The position numbers and the translations under genes are program-made. Under the pieces are notes generated by a model. It searched no databases, was not told the DNA's origin, and was given only the letters and a program-made list of their open reading frames with translations. Positions 1 through 12,540 of a stretch of 64,000 nt of DNA are shown in pieces (the first letter of the stretch is position 1; each line of letters starts with the position of its first letter). The stretch lies in contig JAOTOL010001458.1 in assembly GCA_034440575.1 (NCBI GenBank), positions 957,501-1,021,500 on the forward strand, written 5' to 3'. The stretch comes from Imbricaverruca yamaguchii. Lineage: Eukaryota; Arthropoda; Thecostraca; Neoverrucidae.

Positions 1-220
1 GGACCACAATGTGTCACTTCAAACATGGGCTGTACAACTGCATTCATTGCAATCAGCAGGCTCAAAGGAGTCGGTACCAGCGGCGCCAATGTCATCTTGC
101 AGAGGGTGGGGGTGGGGCTTGGTCTTTCCGCACACATTCATAATGACAACGACGAACAGAATGAAGCGAAGCATTAGTCTTGCTCACCAACCGTCGTCTA
201 CAGGATGCATCGCTTGATAG
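1..220. other. Unique flank, no gene seen
   Basis: Short single-copy stretch before the first minisatellite. I see no coding, RNA or promoter signal that I can support. Confidence 0.5.
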
Positions 221-2790
221 CGACCGCCCCCGTACCGTGCACAGTGGCCGCCCCCGTACCGTGCACAATGGCCGCCCCCGTACCGTGCACAGTAGCCGCC
301 CCCGTACCGTGCACAGTGGCCGCCCCCGTACCGTGCACAGTAGCCGCCCCCGTACCGTGCACAGTAGCCGCCCCCGTACCGTGCACAGTGGCCGCCCCCG
401 TACCGTGCACAATGGCCGCCCCCGTACCGTGCACAGTAGCCGCCCCCGTACCGTGCACAGTGGCCGTCACCGTACCGTGCACAGTGGCCGTCACCGTACC
501 GTACACAGTGGCCGCCCCCGTACCGTGCACAGTAGCCGCCCCCGTACCGTGCACAGTGGCCGCCCCCGTACCGTGCACAGTGGCCGCCCCCGTACCGTAC
601 ACAGTGGCCGCCCCCGTACCGTGCACATTAGCCGCCCCCGTACCGTGCACAGTAGCCAGTGGCCGCCCCCGTACCGTGCACATTAGCCGCCCCCGTACCG
701 TGCACAGTGGCCGCCCCCGTACCGTGCACAGTAGCCGCCCCCGTACCGTGCACAGTGGCCGTCACCGTACCGTGCACAGTGGCCGCCCCCGTACTGTGCA
801 CAGTGGCCGCCCCCGTACCGTGCACAGTGGCCGCCCCCGTACCGTGCACAGTAGCCGCCCCCGTACCGTGCACAGTGGCCGCCCCGTACCGTGCACAGTA
901 GCCGCCCCCGTACCGTGCACAGTAGCCGTCACCGTACCGTGCACAGTGGCCGCCCCCGTACTGTGCGGAGTAGCCGCCCCCGTACCGTGCACAGTGGCCG
1001 CCCCCGTACCGTGCACAGTAGCCGCCCCCGTACCGTGCACAGTGGCCGTCACCGTACCGTGCACAGTGGCCGCCCCGTACCGTGCACAGTGGCCGTCACC
1101 GTACCGTGCACAGTAGCCGCCCCGTACCGTGCACAGTGGCCGCCCCGTACCGTGCACAGTGGCCGCCCCCGTACCGTACACAGTGGCCGCCCCGTACCGT
1201 GCACATTAGCCGCCCCCGTACCGTGCACGTGGCCATGGCCGCCCCCGTACCGTGCACATTAGCCGCCCCCGTACCGTGCACAGTGGCCGCCCCCGTACCG
1301 TGCACAGTAGCCGCCCCGTACCGTGCACAGTGGCCGTCACCGTACCGTGCACAGTGGCCGCCCCCGTACCGTGCACAGTGGCCGCCCCCGTACCGTGCAC
1401 AGTGGCCGCCCCCGTACCGTGCACAGTAGCCGCCCCCGTACCGTGCACAGTGGCCGCCCCGTACCGTGCACAGTAGCCGCCCCCGTACCGTGCACAGTAG
1501 CCGTCACCGTACCGTGCCAGTGGCCGCCCCGTACTGTGCGAGTAGCCGCCCCCGTACCGTGCACAGTGGCCGCCCCCGTACCGTGCACAGTAGCCGCCCC
1601 CGTACCGTGCACAGTGGCCGTCACCGTACCGTGCACAGTGGCCGCCCCCGTACCGTGCACAGTGGCCGTCACCGTACCGTGCACAGTGGCCGCCCCCGTA
1701 CCGTGCACAGTGGCCGCCCCCGTACCGTGCACAGTGGCCGCCACCGTACCGTGCACAGTGGCCGTCACCGTACCGTGCACAGTGGCCGCCCCCGTACCGT
1801 ACACAGTGGCCGTCACCGTACCGTGCACAGTGGCCGTCACCGTACCGTGCACAGTGGCCGCCCCCGTACCGTGCACAGTGGCCGTCACCGTACCGTGCAC
1901 AGTGGCCGTCACCGTACCGTGCACAGTGGCCGCCCCCGTACCATGCACAGTGGCCGTCACCGTACCGTGCACAGTGGCCGCCCCGTACTGTGCGGGTAGC
2001 CAGTGGCCGCCCCAGTATCGCGCACAGTGGCCGTCACCGTACCGTGCACAGTGGCCGTCACCGTACCGTGCACAGTAGCCGTCACCGTACCGTGCACAGT
2101 GGCCGTCACCGTACCGTGCACAGTAGCCGCCCCCGTACCGTGCACAGTGGCCGTCACCGTACCGTGCACAGTAGCCGCCCCCGTACCGTGCACAGTGGCC
2201 GTCACCGTACCGTGCACAGTAGCCGCCCCCGTACCGTACACAGTGGCCGTCACCGTACCGTGCACAGTGGCCGTCACCGTACCGTGCACAGTGGCCGCCC
2301 CCGTACCGTGCACAGTAGCCGCCCCCGTATCGTGCACAGTGGCCGTCACCGTACCGTGCACAGTGGCCGTCACCGTACCGTGCACAGTGGCCGTCACCGT
2401 ACCGTGCACAGTGGCCGCCCCCGTATCGTGCACAGTAGCCGCCCCCGTACCGTGCACAGTGGCCGTCACCGTACCGTGCACAGTAGCCGCCCCCGTACCG
2501 TGCACAGTGGCCGTCACCGTACCGTGCACAGTAGCCGCCCCCGTACCGTACACAGTGGCCGTCACCGTACCGTGCACAGTGGCCGTCACCGTACCGTGCA
2601 CAGTGGCCGCCCCCGTACCGTGCACAGTAGCCGCCCCCGTACCGTGCACAGTGGCCGTCACCGTACCGTGCACAGTGGCCGCCCCCGTACCATGCACAGT
2701 GGCCGTCACCGTACCGTGCACAGTGGCCGCCCCCGTACTGTGCGGAGTAGCCAGTGGCCGCCCCAGTATCGCGCACAGTGGTCGCCCCCA
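221..2790. repeat. 24-bp GC-rich minisatellite, about 107 units
   Basis: Tandem array with a 24-bp unit of the form CCGTACCGTGCACAGTGGCC plus four bases. Two main unit types alternate, differing at GCCCCC versus GTCACC, and a G/A variant (AGTGGCC or AGTAGCC) is superimposed. Some units lack a base (GCCCCGTACC), which shifts the register. Because 24 is a multiple of three and the unit has no stop in most frames, open frames run through it on both strands; these are not genes. Every unit contains the palindrome GTGCAC. The right part shows higher-order duplication (see findings). Confidence 0.97.
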
Positions 2791-3296
2791 TCATGCGAAC
2801 CAATGTACTAGCTCACGTGATGTGCATACTGCAGTGCTCCGAGCACTGCAGTACTCTGATGGGTACCCGCGGGCTCTGCCTTGGACAGGCACGATTGTGA
2901 GCGACTGGGCGCATTTCCGCGTCCTGAGTCGGTACAGTGCACGACCTGGGATCGTCAGCGATCACCGACCGATCACTGACCCGCATGGCTTCCGTGGCTA
3001 CCACATGCACTCGTGGCCTGTGCAGTGTCGCGTGGTGGCTTCCTTCCGCCCCCGACGGAAGAAGCTACCCAACGCCGTAATTGAGCATACTAATTGTTTT
3101 GAGGCTGGCCGCGGTGGTTGTCCAAAACGAACTAATTAAATATCAGCAACAACACCTTTCCGAATTCGTACAATTACGCAACGTCTCGCCCTTTTCCTGG
3201 TATGGTACGATGTCCTTCCATAGCTGTGAGGCGGATTCCGCCCATACGGCGACCAGTCTATGACGTGTTTTCTATGGTTACAGCACTACTAGACAT
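2791..3296. other. Unique sequence, no gene seen
   Basis: Single-copy sequence following the 24-bp array. No recognisable protein domain, RNA or transposon end was found. Confidence 0.4.
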
Positions 3297-3345
3297 TGAA
3301 CTAGACTATACTAGACTAGACTAGATTAGACTAGACTAGACTAGC
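3297..3345. repeat. CTAGA pentanucleotide microsatellite
   Basis: Short run of ACTAG/CTAGA units with a few interruptions. The DNA from here to about 3624 is otherwise unique apart from a run of 13-14 G at about 3533. Confidence 0.85.
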
Positions 3346-3624
3346 TGCGCAGCTTGCAGGTGAACACTTCCGTTCCAACATACCGGTGATTCGACGTCCG
3401 ACGACCGCACCTGGACCGTGACGTCGGTCGTTGTGACGTGAAAGCACCGCAGTACAGCGCGTCGGTTGAATATTCAACTATGCTTATCGCCCACCTCTGT
3501 GACCGCGGGTTCACGGGCTCGCTTTGCCAGTGGGGGGGGGGGGGCGGGTGGAGATCGTGACGGTGGCAGGGACCGTGCATGCGACAGTTGCATAAGAACT
3601 GCCGCCGTCGCTTCCATCACGGTA

Positions 3625-3857
3625 CAGGGGCGGAACCAGAAGCCTGGCTTGGGGCGTGGAATTATAATGTTCTCCTATTTTGAAAAAAATGCATTAGATA
3701 TGAGCCACCAAGTTCATCGTCTTCTTCAAACTATACAGCATAACGTTCTTAGACTCTGAGGGAAATGGTATTTTATTGGAAAATATGGGGAAAATCGGAT
3801 TCTTTGGGGAGTGGGGGCGGGGCGGCATATTTTATTTAGCCCCTGGCTCCGCCACTG
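3625..3857. mobile_element. hAT-like non-autonomous element (MITE), 233 bp
   Basis: The left end reads CAGGGGCGGAACCAG. The right end, on the opposite strand, reads CAGTGGCGGAGCCAGGG, so the two form near-matching terminal inverted repeats of the CAGNGGCGGA type common in animal hAT elements. The interior is AT-rich with no transposase. The flanking 8-mers match at only 4 of 8 positions, so the target duplication is not convincing and the family assignment rests on the ends alone. Confidence 0.55.
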
Positions 3858-4030
3858 CGGCGCTACTGTGGTGACTTCCGTGACCGGTCGTTGGCTAGAT
3901 CGGTGGTAATTTCGATAGTACGGTTGGGCCTCTTAAGCTGGTTGTCCGCCTGTAGCAGATATGCATACAATATATAGCAGATATATATATATAACACGCC
4001 GCCTTTAGCAGATATGCATACACGCCTGTC
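3858..4030. repeat. Duplicated TAGCAGATATGCATACA motif in AT-rich DNA
   Basis: The motif TAGCAGATATGCATACA occurs twice (about 3955 and 4007), with a degenerate copy and a short TA run between. It directly precedes the 10-bp array. Confidence 0.6.
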
Positions 4031-4430
4031 GGCTGGCTACAGTTGGCTACAGTTGGCTACAGTTGGCTATGGCTGGCTACGGCTGGCTACAGTTGGATAT
4101 AGTTGGCTACGACTGGCTACGACTGGCTACAGTTGGCTACAGTTGGCTACAGGTGGCTACAGTTAGCTACAGTTGGTTACAGTTGGCTACGGTTGGCTAC
4201 AGTTGGATATAGTTGGCTACGGCTGGCTACAGTTGGCTACAGTTGGTTGCAGTTGGCTACGGTTGGCTACAGTTGGATATAGTTGGCTACGACTGGCTAC
4301 AGTTGGCTACAGTTGCCTACAGTTCGCTACGACTGGCTACAGTTGGCTACAGTTGGCTACGGCTGGCTACAGTCGGCTACAGTCGGCTACAGTCTGGTAC
4401 AGTTGGCTACAGTTGGCTACAGCTGTCTGA
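4031..4430. repeat. 10-bp minisatellite (GGCTACAGTT), about 40 units
   Basis: Tandem units of GGCTACAGTT with variants (GGCTACGACT, GGATATAGTT). The 10-bp period passes through all three frames, which gives the 10-residue periodicity of the spurious open frames here. Confidence 0.95.
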
Positions 4431-5454
4431 TAACTGATGTGAGGTGTAGAGCAGCGAGGAAGTTGATCTCAGAAGTCGTAAGGATGTTGTGAAGTGATAT
4501 GCTACACCGAACGATCACACACTTCCACTGGACATCTATCACACTCATCGCCCAGGTTGGTTCATGCAGTCCTCCACAAGACACCCAACAAAAGCATTGC
4601 ATGCACCATCACACAATACCTTCACAGACCACAGCACGTTGGGCACGTTGCGGATACATCACCCCAAGCCCCCACACCTCCACCCCCACCACCACCACAG
4701 CTGAACCACAGAGTCTTTCATATGCTACAGGACACAGATTGTACAGAGAAACGCAACAGGAGCTGTTCACGGACATCACAACTCCACCATAGAACAGTGC
4801 AATGAATGCAACCGTGTTAATTGCGAACAACGCCCCCCCCCCTCCCTCTCCGTAACTATGTGACGGAACGGAAGGGCGAGCGGACGCCTTTCACCGAAAG
4901 GTTTGTGTTGGCAAAGTGTACTGCGCCTATGCACTGTGGACCTTGCACATTGTGCTACGGTCAAGGTTTGAACGTATATTGAACGCACGTTATGCTCTTC
5001 CAGCTGAACAACTTTGCACTCGAAATCATGTGCGATTATGCATGTGTTTCTGACTTGGCGGGCCACGTCGAACTCAGTGCGATCGCCCCGGATGCCAGCC
5101 CCACCTGCGGCGCGAGCTCGAGGTCGCGCAGACTTCCACCCATGATCTCCAGTGACTCATGCGACCGGCGTTCATGTACATATTGCCGGCCAGGTGTCGT
5201 CGACCGCACCTTCATGCCCTGAGATGGGGTGCGTTCCGCTTCACCATCCGTCGTCTGACTGTAATGCCTCGTATGCGGGCTCGAGGACAGGTCGACCGTG
5301 TTGACCATATAGCGACTGTCGGGACCTATATGGCGACTGTGGGGATAACGCGGACTTGGCGACTCGTGTGCTTCTTGGCTGCACGGAGAGGCGGGAGGAC
5401 GGCCAGCCCGGCGTATCCGGCGACAGGTCTCAATCGCGTGGGACACGGACAGGC
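4431..5454. other. Unique sequence, no gene seen
   Basis: About 1 kb between two arrays. Open frames are short, overlap on both strands and show no family motif. A short C run lies near 4831. Confidence 0.35.
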
Positions 5455-5870
5455 TGACTGCCGATGTCTGACTGTAGACGGGTCTGGGCAGGGAACCGCT
5501 TCGGGTGTTCTGTCAGGCGACCGTGAGTGTCGACATCTGACTGTAGGCTGGTCTGGGCAGGGAGCTGCCTCAAGTGTTCTGTCAGGGAGCCGTGACTGTC
5601 GACGTCTGACTGTAGACAGGTCAGGGCAGGGAGCCGCTTCAGATGTTCTGTCAGGGAGCCGTGACTGTCGACGTCTGACTGTAGGCTGGTCTGGGCAGGG
5701 AGCCGCTTCAGATGCTCTGTCAGGCGGCAGTGAGTGTCGACGTATGGCTGTAGGCTGGTCAGGGCCTCAGGTGTTCTGTCAGGGAGCCGTGACTGCTGAC
5801 GTCTGACTGTAGACAGGTCAGAGCAGGGAGCCGCTTCAGATGCTCTGTCAGGCGGCAGTGCACGCGAGTC
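5455..5870. repeat. 69-bp tandem repeat, about 6 units
   Basis: CTGACTGTAG recurs at about 5468, 5537, 5606 and 5675, then in a variant near 5744, which is a 69-bp period. Units contain GGTCTGGGCAGGGAGCCGC and TCTGTCAGG. The frame crossing it (5159-5806) is open because 69 is a multiple of three; I do not treat it as a gene. Confidence 0.9.
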
Positions 5871-6505
5871 GTGGGGCCGGCTGTTGCCCGTTGCCCGTTG
5901 CTAGGCCAGTTAGCATAGAGCAGTGGCGGCAAGCCCTTTGAATCACGTTGTCGCGAACCGGACGTGTCTGACCAGATATAGCATTCAAGCCACAGGAGCG
6001 TGAGGCTCTGAGCCGAAGCCACATTTTTACTTCAGGCAGTTGTGATCCATGGCTCAAGGTGGCATGCGCCATTTACATCTCACTGCATTTGTTAGTGCCT
6101 AGTCTTACTAGCTATGTCGTGATGACGTCTTAATGGTAATCTAATGGTGTGAGTGCGCCACGGCCAATGGGCGGAGCCTATTGGGTTCGGGTATGCGCAG
6201 AACGTATGGCCGCTGAATGCACTTGCCTGCCCCTAACGGAGAACACCGGTGTGCTAAGTTATTCAATATGGCCTCACCTGAAGCAATAATCTGACACCGT
6301 TATCCAGCATAGTGCACGGAAGGTTTGTCGCGGCGAATGCCACATGCTCCGGATGTGGCTGCGATGCGCCGGGTCCGTTCGCGACGCGGTGGGTGTGTTC
6401 GCGACGGGGCGGGTGTGTTCGCGACGCGGCGGTTCTCTTCGTGACGCACCTTGCCCGTTCACAACGTGCTGGTCTCGTGCTACACCTGGTCGACCGGTGC
6501 AGAGG
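5871..6505. other. Unique DNA with a short GC repeat
   Basis: Mostly single copy. A short GC-rich repeat built on GTTCGCGACGCGG lies at about 6376-6440. No gene seen. Confidence 0.4.
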
Positions 6506-7165
6506 TCAGTATGTGGGGGGACGGCCGCTGCTCCCCGCACCAGTCGTGGCGGTCGGACGTGCGTAAGAGACGGCCGAGTGGGCCCGATACCATCCGAGTC
6601 GCGGCGGCGGGACGGCTGCTGCTCTCCGTACCAGTCGTGGCGGTCGGACGTGCGTAAGAGACGGCCGAGTGGGCCCGATACCATCCGAGACGCGGCGGCT
6701 GGACGGCCGCTGCTCCCCGCACCAGTCGTGGCGGTCGGACGTGCGTGAGAGGCGGCCGAGTGGGGCCGATACCATCCGAGACGCGGCGGCGGGACGGCCG
6801 CTGCTCCCCGCACCAGTTGTGGCGCTCGGACGTGCGTGAGAGGCGGCCGAGTGGGCCCGATACCATCCGAGACGCGGCGGCGGGACGGCCGCTGCTCCCC
6901 GTACCAGTCGTGGCGGTCGGACGTGCGTGAGAGGCGGCCGAGTGGGGCCGATACCATCCGAGACGCTGCGGGGGAACGACCGCCGCTCCCCGCACCAGTC
7001 GTGGCGCTCGGACGTGCGTGAGAGGCGGCCGAGAGGGCCCGATACCATCCGAGACGCGGCGGCTGGACGGCCTCTGCTCCCCGCACCAGTCGTGGCGCTC
7101 GGACGTGCGTGAGAGGCGGCCGAGAGGGCCCGATACCATCCGAGACGCGGCGGCCGCCCGGTACC
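6506..7165. repeat. 91-bp tandem repeat, about 7 units
   Basis: The 91-bp unit contains GCTGCTCCCCGCACCAGTCG, CGGACGTGCGTGAGAGGCGG and CCCGATACCATCCGAGACGC. The same start motif recurs at 6745, 6836, 6927 and 7018, exactly 91 bp apart. The period is 1 mod 3, so each frame reads through all three phases, and long minus-strand frames result. Confidence 0.95.
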
Positions 7166-8349
7166 ACCCACTGATCCGCCAGGCGATAGCATTCCGGGTC
7201 GGCAGGGATCGCCGTGTTGGTTCGTTAGCGTCGGATCGCAGACGGTGGAGCGTCGTAACTGGTGCCCACTAAAGTCTGTTGCCCAGGTCTGCCGTCCATA
7301 TGGAGGCTATTCGTGTGACGTCACGCAATCAGCTGTTAGTCGTCGCCGACTGCTGGTAGGCAAAGCAACACTGCGCCGGTTTTGCATTCAGCATGACTTG
7401 ACTGGGGAGCTGATACCATTGACTCCAGTGAAGGTCAAATCCCAGCCACGCTCTCTGCAATGATAAATGTGAATTGACGGGAAGAAGCCGCAGTCATGAG
7501 TGGGGGACCACGGCCCCAGTTCGCATATTAGGTGAGCCTCTGAGCAAATCTGCAAGGGCTTCGAGTTTGGAGTGGCAAATCAAGATTATTGTCCCGATAT
7601 CCAACACTTATTTTCTGAGAATCCGAGAAGTCCAAGATAAAAATAAAAACGTTCTAAGCCGTCTATAAAAATTCACCAAATGGGACATAGCCGCAAAGGG
7701 TACCGATGCCATATGGGAGAGACACTAAATTTGCCCGCCCAAAAGTCGTCGACTGCGACCAGAGGGACTGATGCCCCTCTGATTGATAAAACTTTGGCAT
7801 GGCTGGGGAGATGCACAAGGGTCTTTCAGAAACATGATTTTCATGAAAAGCGGCGCCTCCGGCTGAGAAAAAAAAACAATCGAGGCAGTTACACTCACGA
7901 GCGGTCCAAGCGAGACACCATCCTCCAGTCAGGGGAGCATCGCCTTTCAGTCAGAGGGGCGCCATCCAAAGAGAGGGTATGGCAAAACGCACTATCCAGG
8001 GTCGTCACCATAGGAAGGGATGGAGGCAGAAAGAGCCCTGTCTCCCACACCGGAAATTCGTGTTTGTTGTGGTAATAAATAGGCCAGATGAAATAACCCC
8101 CGATGGCAGCTACATTACCCTGGCAAAGCAAGAGCTCTCCTGGGGAAAAAAAAACTTGCAACACCATTGACCAGGAATATTTTTTCAATAATAATTTCGT
8201 TCCCATCAGCTCGGGATGTATGCGAAGGAGCTGCAACTGTTACCGGTATTATATTTTGTTTTCTGCCAGACCTACTGCATTAAAAAGAGATCACTTCAAC
8301 CACTCTCGGTTTCGATGGTAACGGATGGTGTCATTTATATTCCTATCAC
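7166..8349. other. Unique sequence, no gene seen
   Basis: About 1.2 kb with several A-rich runs and short overlapping frames. Nothing resembles a known protein, RNA or transposon end well enough to call. Confidence 0.35.
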
Positions 8350-8406
8350 AGTCGAATATATATATATACATATATATACATATATATACATATATACACA
8401 CACATA

Positions 8407-8454
<48 letters not shown>

Positions 8455-8470
8455 ACGTATATATACGTAG
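8350..8470. repeat. TA microsatellite ending in an 18-bp perfect palindrome
   Basis: TATACA and TA dinucleotide runs end in CTACGTATATATACGTAG at about 8453-8470, which equals its own reverse complement. Confidence 0.9.
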
Positions 8471-9665
8471 CTAAGAATACTGTCAGTCAGAAAATAATAC
8501 GCACAACAATTATCCGCACAACACAGTGGTTTTCTCTATTCTGACCGGTATTGAGCGCAGATTAACACACAGCATGGCTCGAAAGCTTAATGCCACATCC
8601 ACATCGCAACCGCTGTTGATCTTGGATGCCACTACAGGCGGCATGGCCGTTTCCGGCCGCCCCACGGGTGAAAGGCGGCCGGGGCTGGCGAGTTGTTTCA
8701 GGAGGCGTCCCACCTCCCGCATCCACGTCTCGCTACGAGGCGACTCATCCGATAAAATCAGCACCCGACTGAAACACTGGAGGTTGTTGTCAGCAGCGAA
8801 ACCGAAAGAGTATCGCATCTTATCCTGGAGTGAAACGATGGTTTCGTATCGTAAGACTGACCGGACAGCATTCGCCGGCTGTTGAATCGTGAACGGCGGC
8901 GCCGGCTGCGCCGAGCCGCGCCAGACGCGCTCCTCGCCGCTCGGCCGTTAGCTGTTGTGCAACAGGCGCTCAGGTGGGCAAAAACACCCGCGGCCGGGGA
9001 CCACGTGCCATCAATCTGGCGCCGACGTCATCAGTCCGACGCCGTGCCGCCGGACCCCGCTTCCGGTGCACGCACCGCGCACGGCGCCGGCCAGCGCTGA
9101 GGCCAGCGCTGAGGTCAGCGCCGGCCAGCGGCCGTGCGGACCGCAGCGTTTGCGATAGCGTCGGCGTCGCGTTGCAGGCTCGCGCGCACCACCCAGCAAT
9201 TGCAACAAGTGGAGCGTGTCGGCGACGGCGATCCCCAGCTGAGCTCGACGCCAGCCGAGCAGCAACCGACGCCAAAACTGGCGCCTGCGCCTTGTGCTAC
9301 ACCGCCAAATTTGACAGCCAATCACTGCATAAGCCAGTCGTGAGGACGTCACAGCTCCTACTCCTGCCATGCTCAACAAGTACTCTCGTACAATCGTACA
9401 ACAAGTACAACAAGTGCAGTCGTACTCTCCTGCCATTTTGCACGCTCGCGGCACGTGTGTATCAAAAGGAGGCGTGACAGGACCTCTTCAGGCGTGGCTT
9501 CAGCCATGAGATGCTACGTGAACGGACCGCACTGACAATCCTGAGACCCTGTAAGGTCCCTCAACGTGCAGTGTCCATGTGGCTGGGACTGCCGCGATGA
9601 AAATGCGGCACGTCTTTACTTTCAACTGGTAAAAACCTGCTTTGTATTCTGTGACCAAGTGGAGG
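8471..9665. other. CpG-rich unique sequence, no gene called
   Basis: From about 8880 to 9310 the DNA is CpG-rich and open in several frames on both strands, but the frames overlap and show no domain. A CpG island or promoter of an unseen gene is possible but unsupported. Confidence 0.35.
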
Positions 9666-9977
9666 CAGGAGCGGATGCAGGCGGGGGAATGAGGGCATGT
9701 GTCCCCTAGAAGGATGGCGCCTCTCCGGGGAGGTTGGAGTGCACCTTCACAACCCCGCTCAACGGACTTCAGCCAAAAGTGCCTTCTCAGGGGGCAGGCA
9801 TTTTCTCTGAAAGGAAGAGGCACCCTCCTGAGAGGAAAATACCTTCGGACGCACCCCATTCAACGCAAGTTAGGTAGAATGTCTCCCGGGACTTTCGCTA
9901 GTGGCGTCCGTCCAAGGAAATGGCGCCGCGACAGACGAACGACCTCCCACCGAGGAAAATTTCTGGACCCGCCCCTG
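9666..9977. mobile_element. hAT-like non-autonomous element, 312 bp
   Basis: The left end reads CAGGAGCGGATGCAGG. The right end, on the opposite strand, reads CAGGGGCGGGTCCAGAAATT, so they are imperfect hAT-type inverted ends. The flanking 8-mers AGTGGAGG and AGCAGAGG match at 6 of 8 positions, which fits an aged 8-bp target duplication. Its interior resembles the element at 16798-17266 in reverse orientation. No transposase is present. Confidence 0.65.
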
Positions 9978-10220
9978 AGCAGAGGCATGTTAACATGGCT
10001 TCCCCGGGCGGCCGTCGAGCCTTAACGGCAGCCAGACGACCGGAAGCATGCAGCCGCATGAGCAACCGGAAGCAAGCATGAACAGCGTGCAGCCGGCATC
10101 TCACACGGCCATTCCTTCCAGATGTCTGAAAACACGGCCACTTGCGGCGAAGCATCCCATGGCCGGCGACTGGACCTTCCACGGCGGCTGTGTGGCATAT
10201 CTGCCACCGCCGGCTGGAAT

Positions 10221-10672
10221 AACGTGACCTCACTGACACCGTAGACCGGGACAACATGACCTCACGACCACCGCAGGCCGGGATAACGTGACCTCCCGAC
10301 CACTGCTGGCCGGAACAACGTGACCTCATGATCACCGCTGGCCGGGACAACGTGACCTCACGGACAAAGCTGGCCGGGACAACGTGACCTCACGGCCGCC
10401 GCTGACCGGAACAACATGACCTCACGACCACCGCGGGTCGGGACAACGTGACCTCGCGGACACCGCTGGCCGGGACAACGTGACCTCCCGACCACCGCTG
10501 GCCGGAACAACGTGACCTCACGACCACCGCTGGCTGGAACAACGTGACATCACGACCACCGCTGGCCGCAACATGACCTCACGTACACCACTGACCGGGA
10601 CCAGCGTGACCTCACGACCACCGCTGGCTGGAACAAGGTGACCTCACGGTCACCGCTGACCGGAACAACTTG
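10221..10672. repeat. 32-bp minisatellite, about 14 units
   Basis: AACGTGACCTC (or AACATGACCTC) recurs at 10221, 10253, 10285, 10317, 10349 and 10381, exactly 32 bp apart, with ACCACCGCTGGCCGGG between. Later units are more diverged. Confidence 0.95.
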
Positions 10673-11435
10673 ACCCATGACCACCGCTGCGGCGTTCACA
10701 CCCAGGGGCGACGCCCACCGCGCGGGTCTCGGGTCTCCTGCGCCGGAAACAGGTCACCACACGGCCACTGCTGTCCGTGGACGACGCCCACCCGCGTGTC
10801 TCGGGTCATTCAACCACAAACGCCCCAATTACGACGGCCGCTCCCAGTCTCACTCACGAATGGGAGCGAGCATTTATGTCATGAAGTCTAGACTCAATAA
10901 GAGCCGCAAGGGCCCATCCAGATTATGTCTGTAAATGGAAGATGCCATGAGCCTGGTAAAAAGACCCACCGCAACCAACACCACATCCTAAAGAGGCCAT
11001 CCATCAACATCCCACACATCTAGCAATGTCTGTTTGCCCTAGCTGTACAGCCAAATTAACTTGATCCCTCTTAGCACATGTGGATTACTAATGACGTGAA
11101 TGACATGGATCTCACGCGTCACGCGCGAAGGCTACCACATCAGAGTCTGGTTTCCAGCACGATTATGCTGTCTGACAGAAGATGGAAATGTAAGTCAAGG
11201 AGATAGTAGAAGGTCATAAGTCCAGCACCAGGACAGCAGAGAAGATGATACCTTCGGACCCAGGTACCTATTGACTTCTTCGATGAAAATAACACCCATA
11301 GGTCTGCAAAGGCATGCTAGCTTCCGACCCGTCGACGATCAACTGACATGAAACCAGTCGGACTCACGCGGGAACCCCCCCCCCCCGCAGAGGCGCACTC
11401 CTTGTGTGCTCCGGTGAGTCCCAACGGCCACACCT
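10673..11435. other. Unique sequence, no gene seen
   Basis: Single-copy DNA between two arrays. No supported feature, apart from a C run at about 11377. Confidence 0.35.
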
Positions 11436-11439
11436 GGCT

Positions 11440-11800
11440 GTCCAGCGGTGGCTCCTGTGTACTCCAGCGGCGGACTCCTGTGTACTTCAGCGGCGGTTCC
11501 TGTATACGCCAGCGGCGGCTCCTGTGTGCTCCAGCGGCGGCTCCTGTATACTCCGGCGGCGGCTCCTGTATACTCCAGCGGTGGCTCCTGTGTACTCCAG
11601 CGGCGGCTCCTGTATATTCCAGCGGCAGCTCCTGTATACTCCGGCGGCGGCTCCTGTATACTCCAGCGGCGGCTCCTGTGCACTCCAGTGGCAGTTCCTG
11701 TGTACTCCAGCGGCGGCTCCTGTGTACTCCAGCGGCGGCTCCTGTGTGCTCCAGCGGCGGCTCCTGTGTGCTCCAGCAGCGGCTCCCATGTACTCCGCTG
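11440..11800. repeat. 22-bp minisatellite, about 16 units
   Basis: Unit CTCCAGCGGCGGCTCCTG followed by TGTA or TATA, giving 22 bp. The period is 1 mod 3, so all frames read through and give 22-residue pseudo-repeats. Confidence 0.95.
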
Positions 11801-12540
11801 GACACCGGCGCCCACACCCGGTCATCAAACGGCGGCTCATTTGCATGCTGCAAAATTATTTTGAGGCGTGCTTCCAAACAGACCCCCCTCAAAGAAGCTT
11901 CCAGGTACTTTACGGGGCTCAAAGTTCCTGGAAGTAGCTTTGCGTGGAAACACTAAACACTCGTGGAAAAACGATTGGTGTTCCTTTAATCCTTGCTTTA
12001 CGCCTGGCATGAATACTATCTCGTGGGAACATGTGTTATTTAAACACATGCTCCCATGATATCGCAATCTTCTCTAAACAATGTGGACTTGCACTGGCTT
12101 GAACCAGTGCTACACGCTCATTGAATTAACTGTATTGCTGACAGCAACACATCAATTGTGTCCAACTGCTCATATTTGTGCATAATTTTATTTCCGGAAG
12201 GGCTCTGAGTGCTTTCGTAGATGACGTAGAGCTGTACTTACACGGCTGTCCCGAGCCGATACGCAGATCACGTTCCGAGAGGCCGCAGTGGCCGATCTCA
12301 GTTTGAGAGGCCTCGGTGACCAACTGGCCAGCGCTCTCGACAGCTGGTGTGCACACAGGCTACACGGGACACTGCACGGAATGTGTTGAACCTCGGCCAG
12401 AGTTTCGTCTGCCATTGGCAGGGTGGGAGTTGAGCTCTTTTGAAGACATTTGGGGCCATCCGAAGTGTTTCCTCATATAAAACTACGTGCCCGCGTAATG
12501 TTCCGCTATACACTGAACGAACAGACTCGTCTATTCCGAC
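11801..12540. other. Unique sequence, no gene seen
   Basis: No supported coding or RNA feature. Confidence 0.35.

Noticed and set aside
205..2811. Overlapping frames of 161-488 codons on both strands with 8-residue repeats
   Set aside because: They are produced by the 24-bp unit, which has no stop in most frames; several frames are open at once and none has unique flanking domains.
5159..5806. 215-codon + frame with 23-residue repeats
   Set aside because: The periodic part is the 69-bp array, and the N-terminal part has no recognised domain.
6274..7192. Minus-strand frames of 219-297 codons rich in Arg and Pro
   Set aside because: Entirely within the 91-bp repeat; open in all frames because the unit lacks stops.
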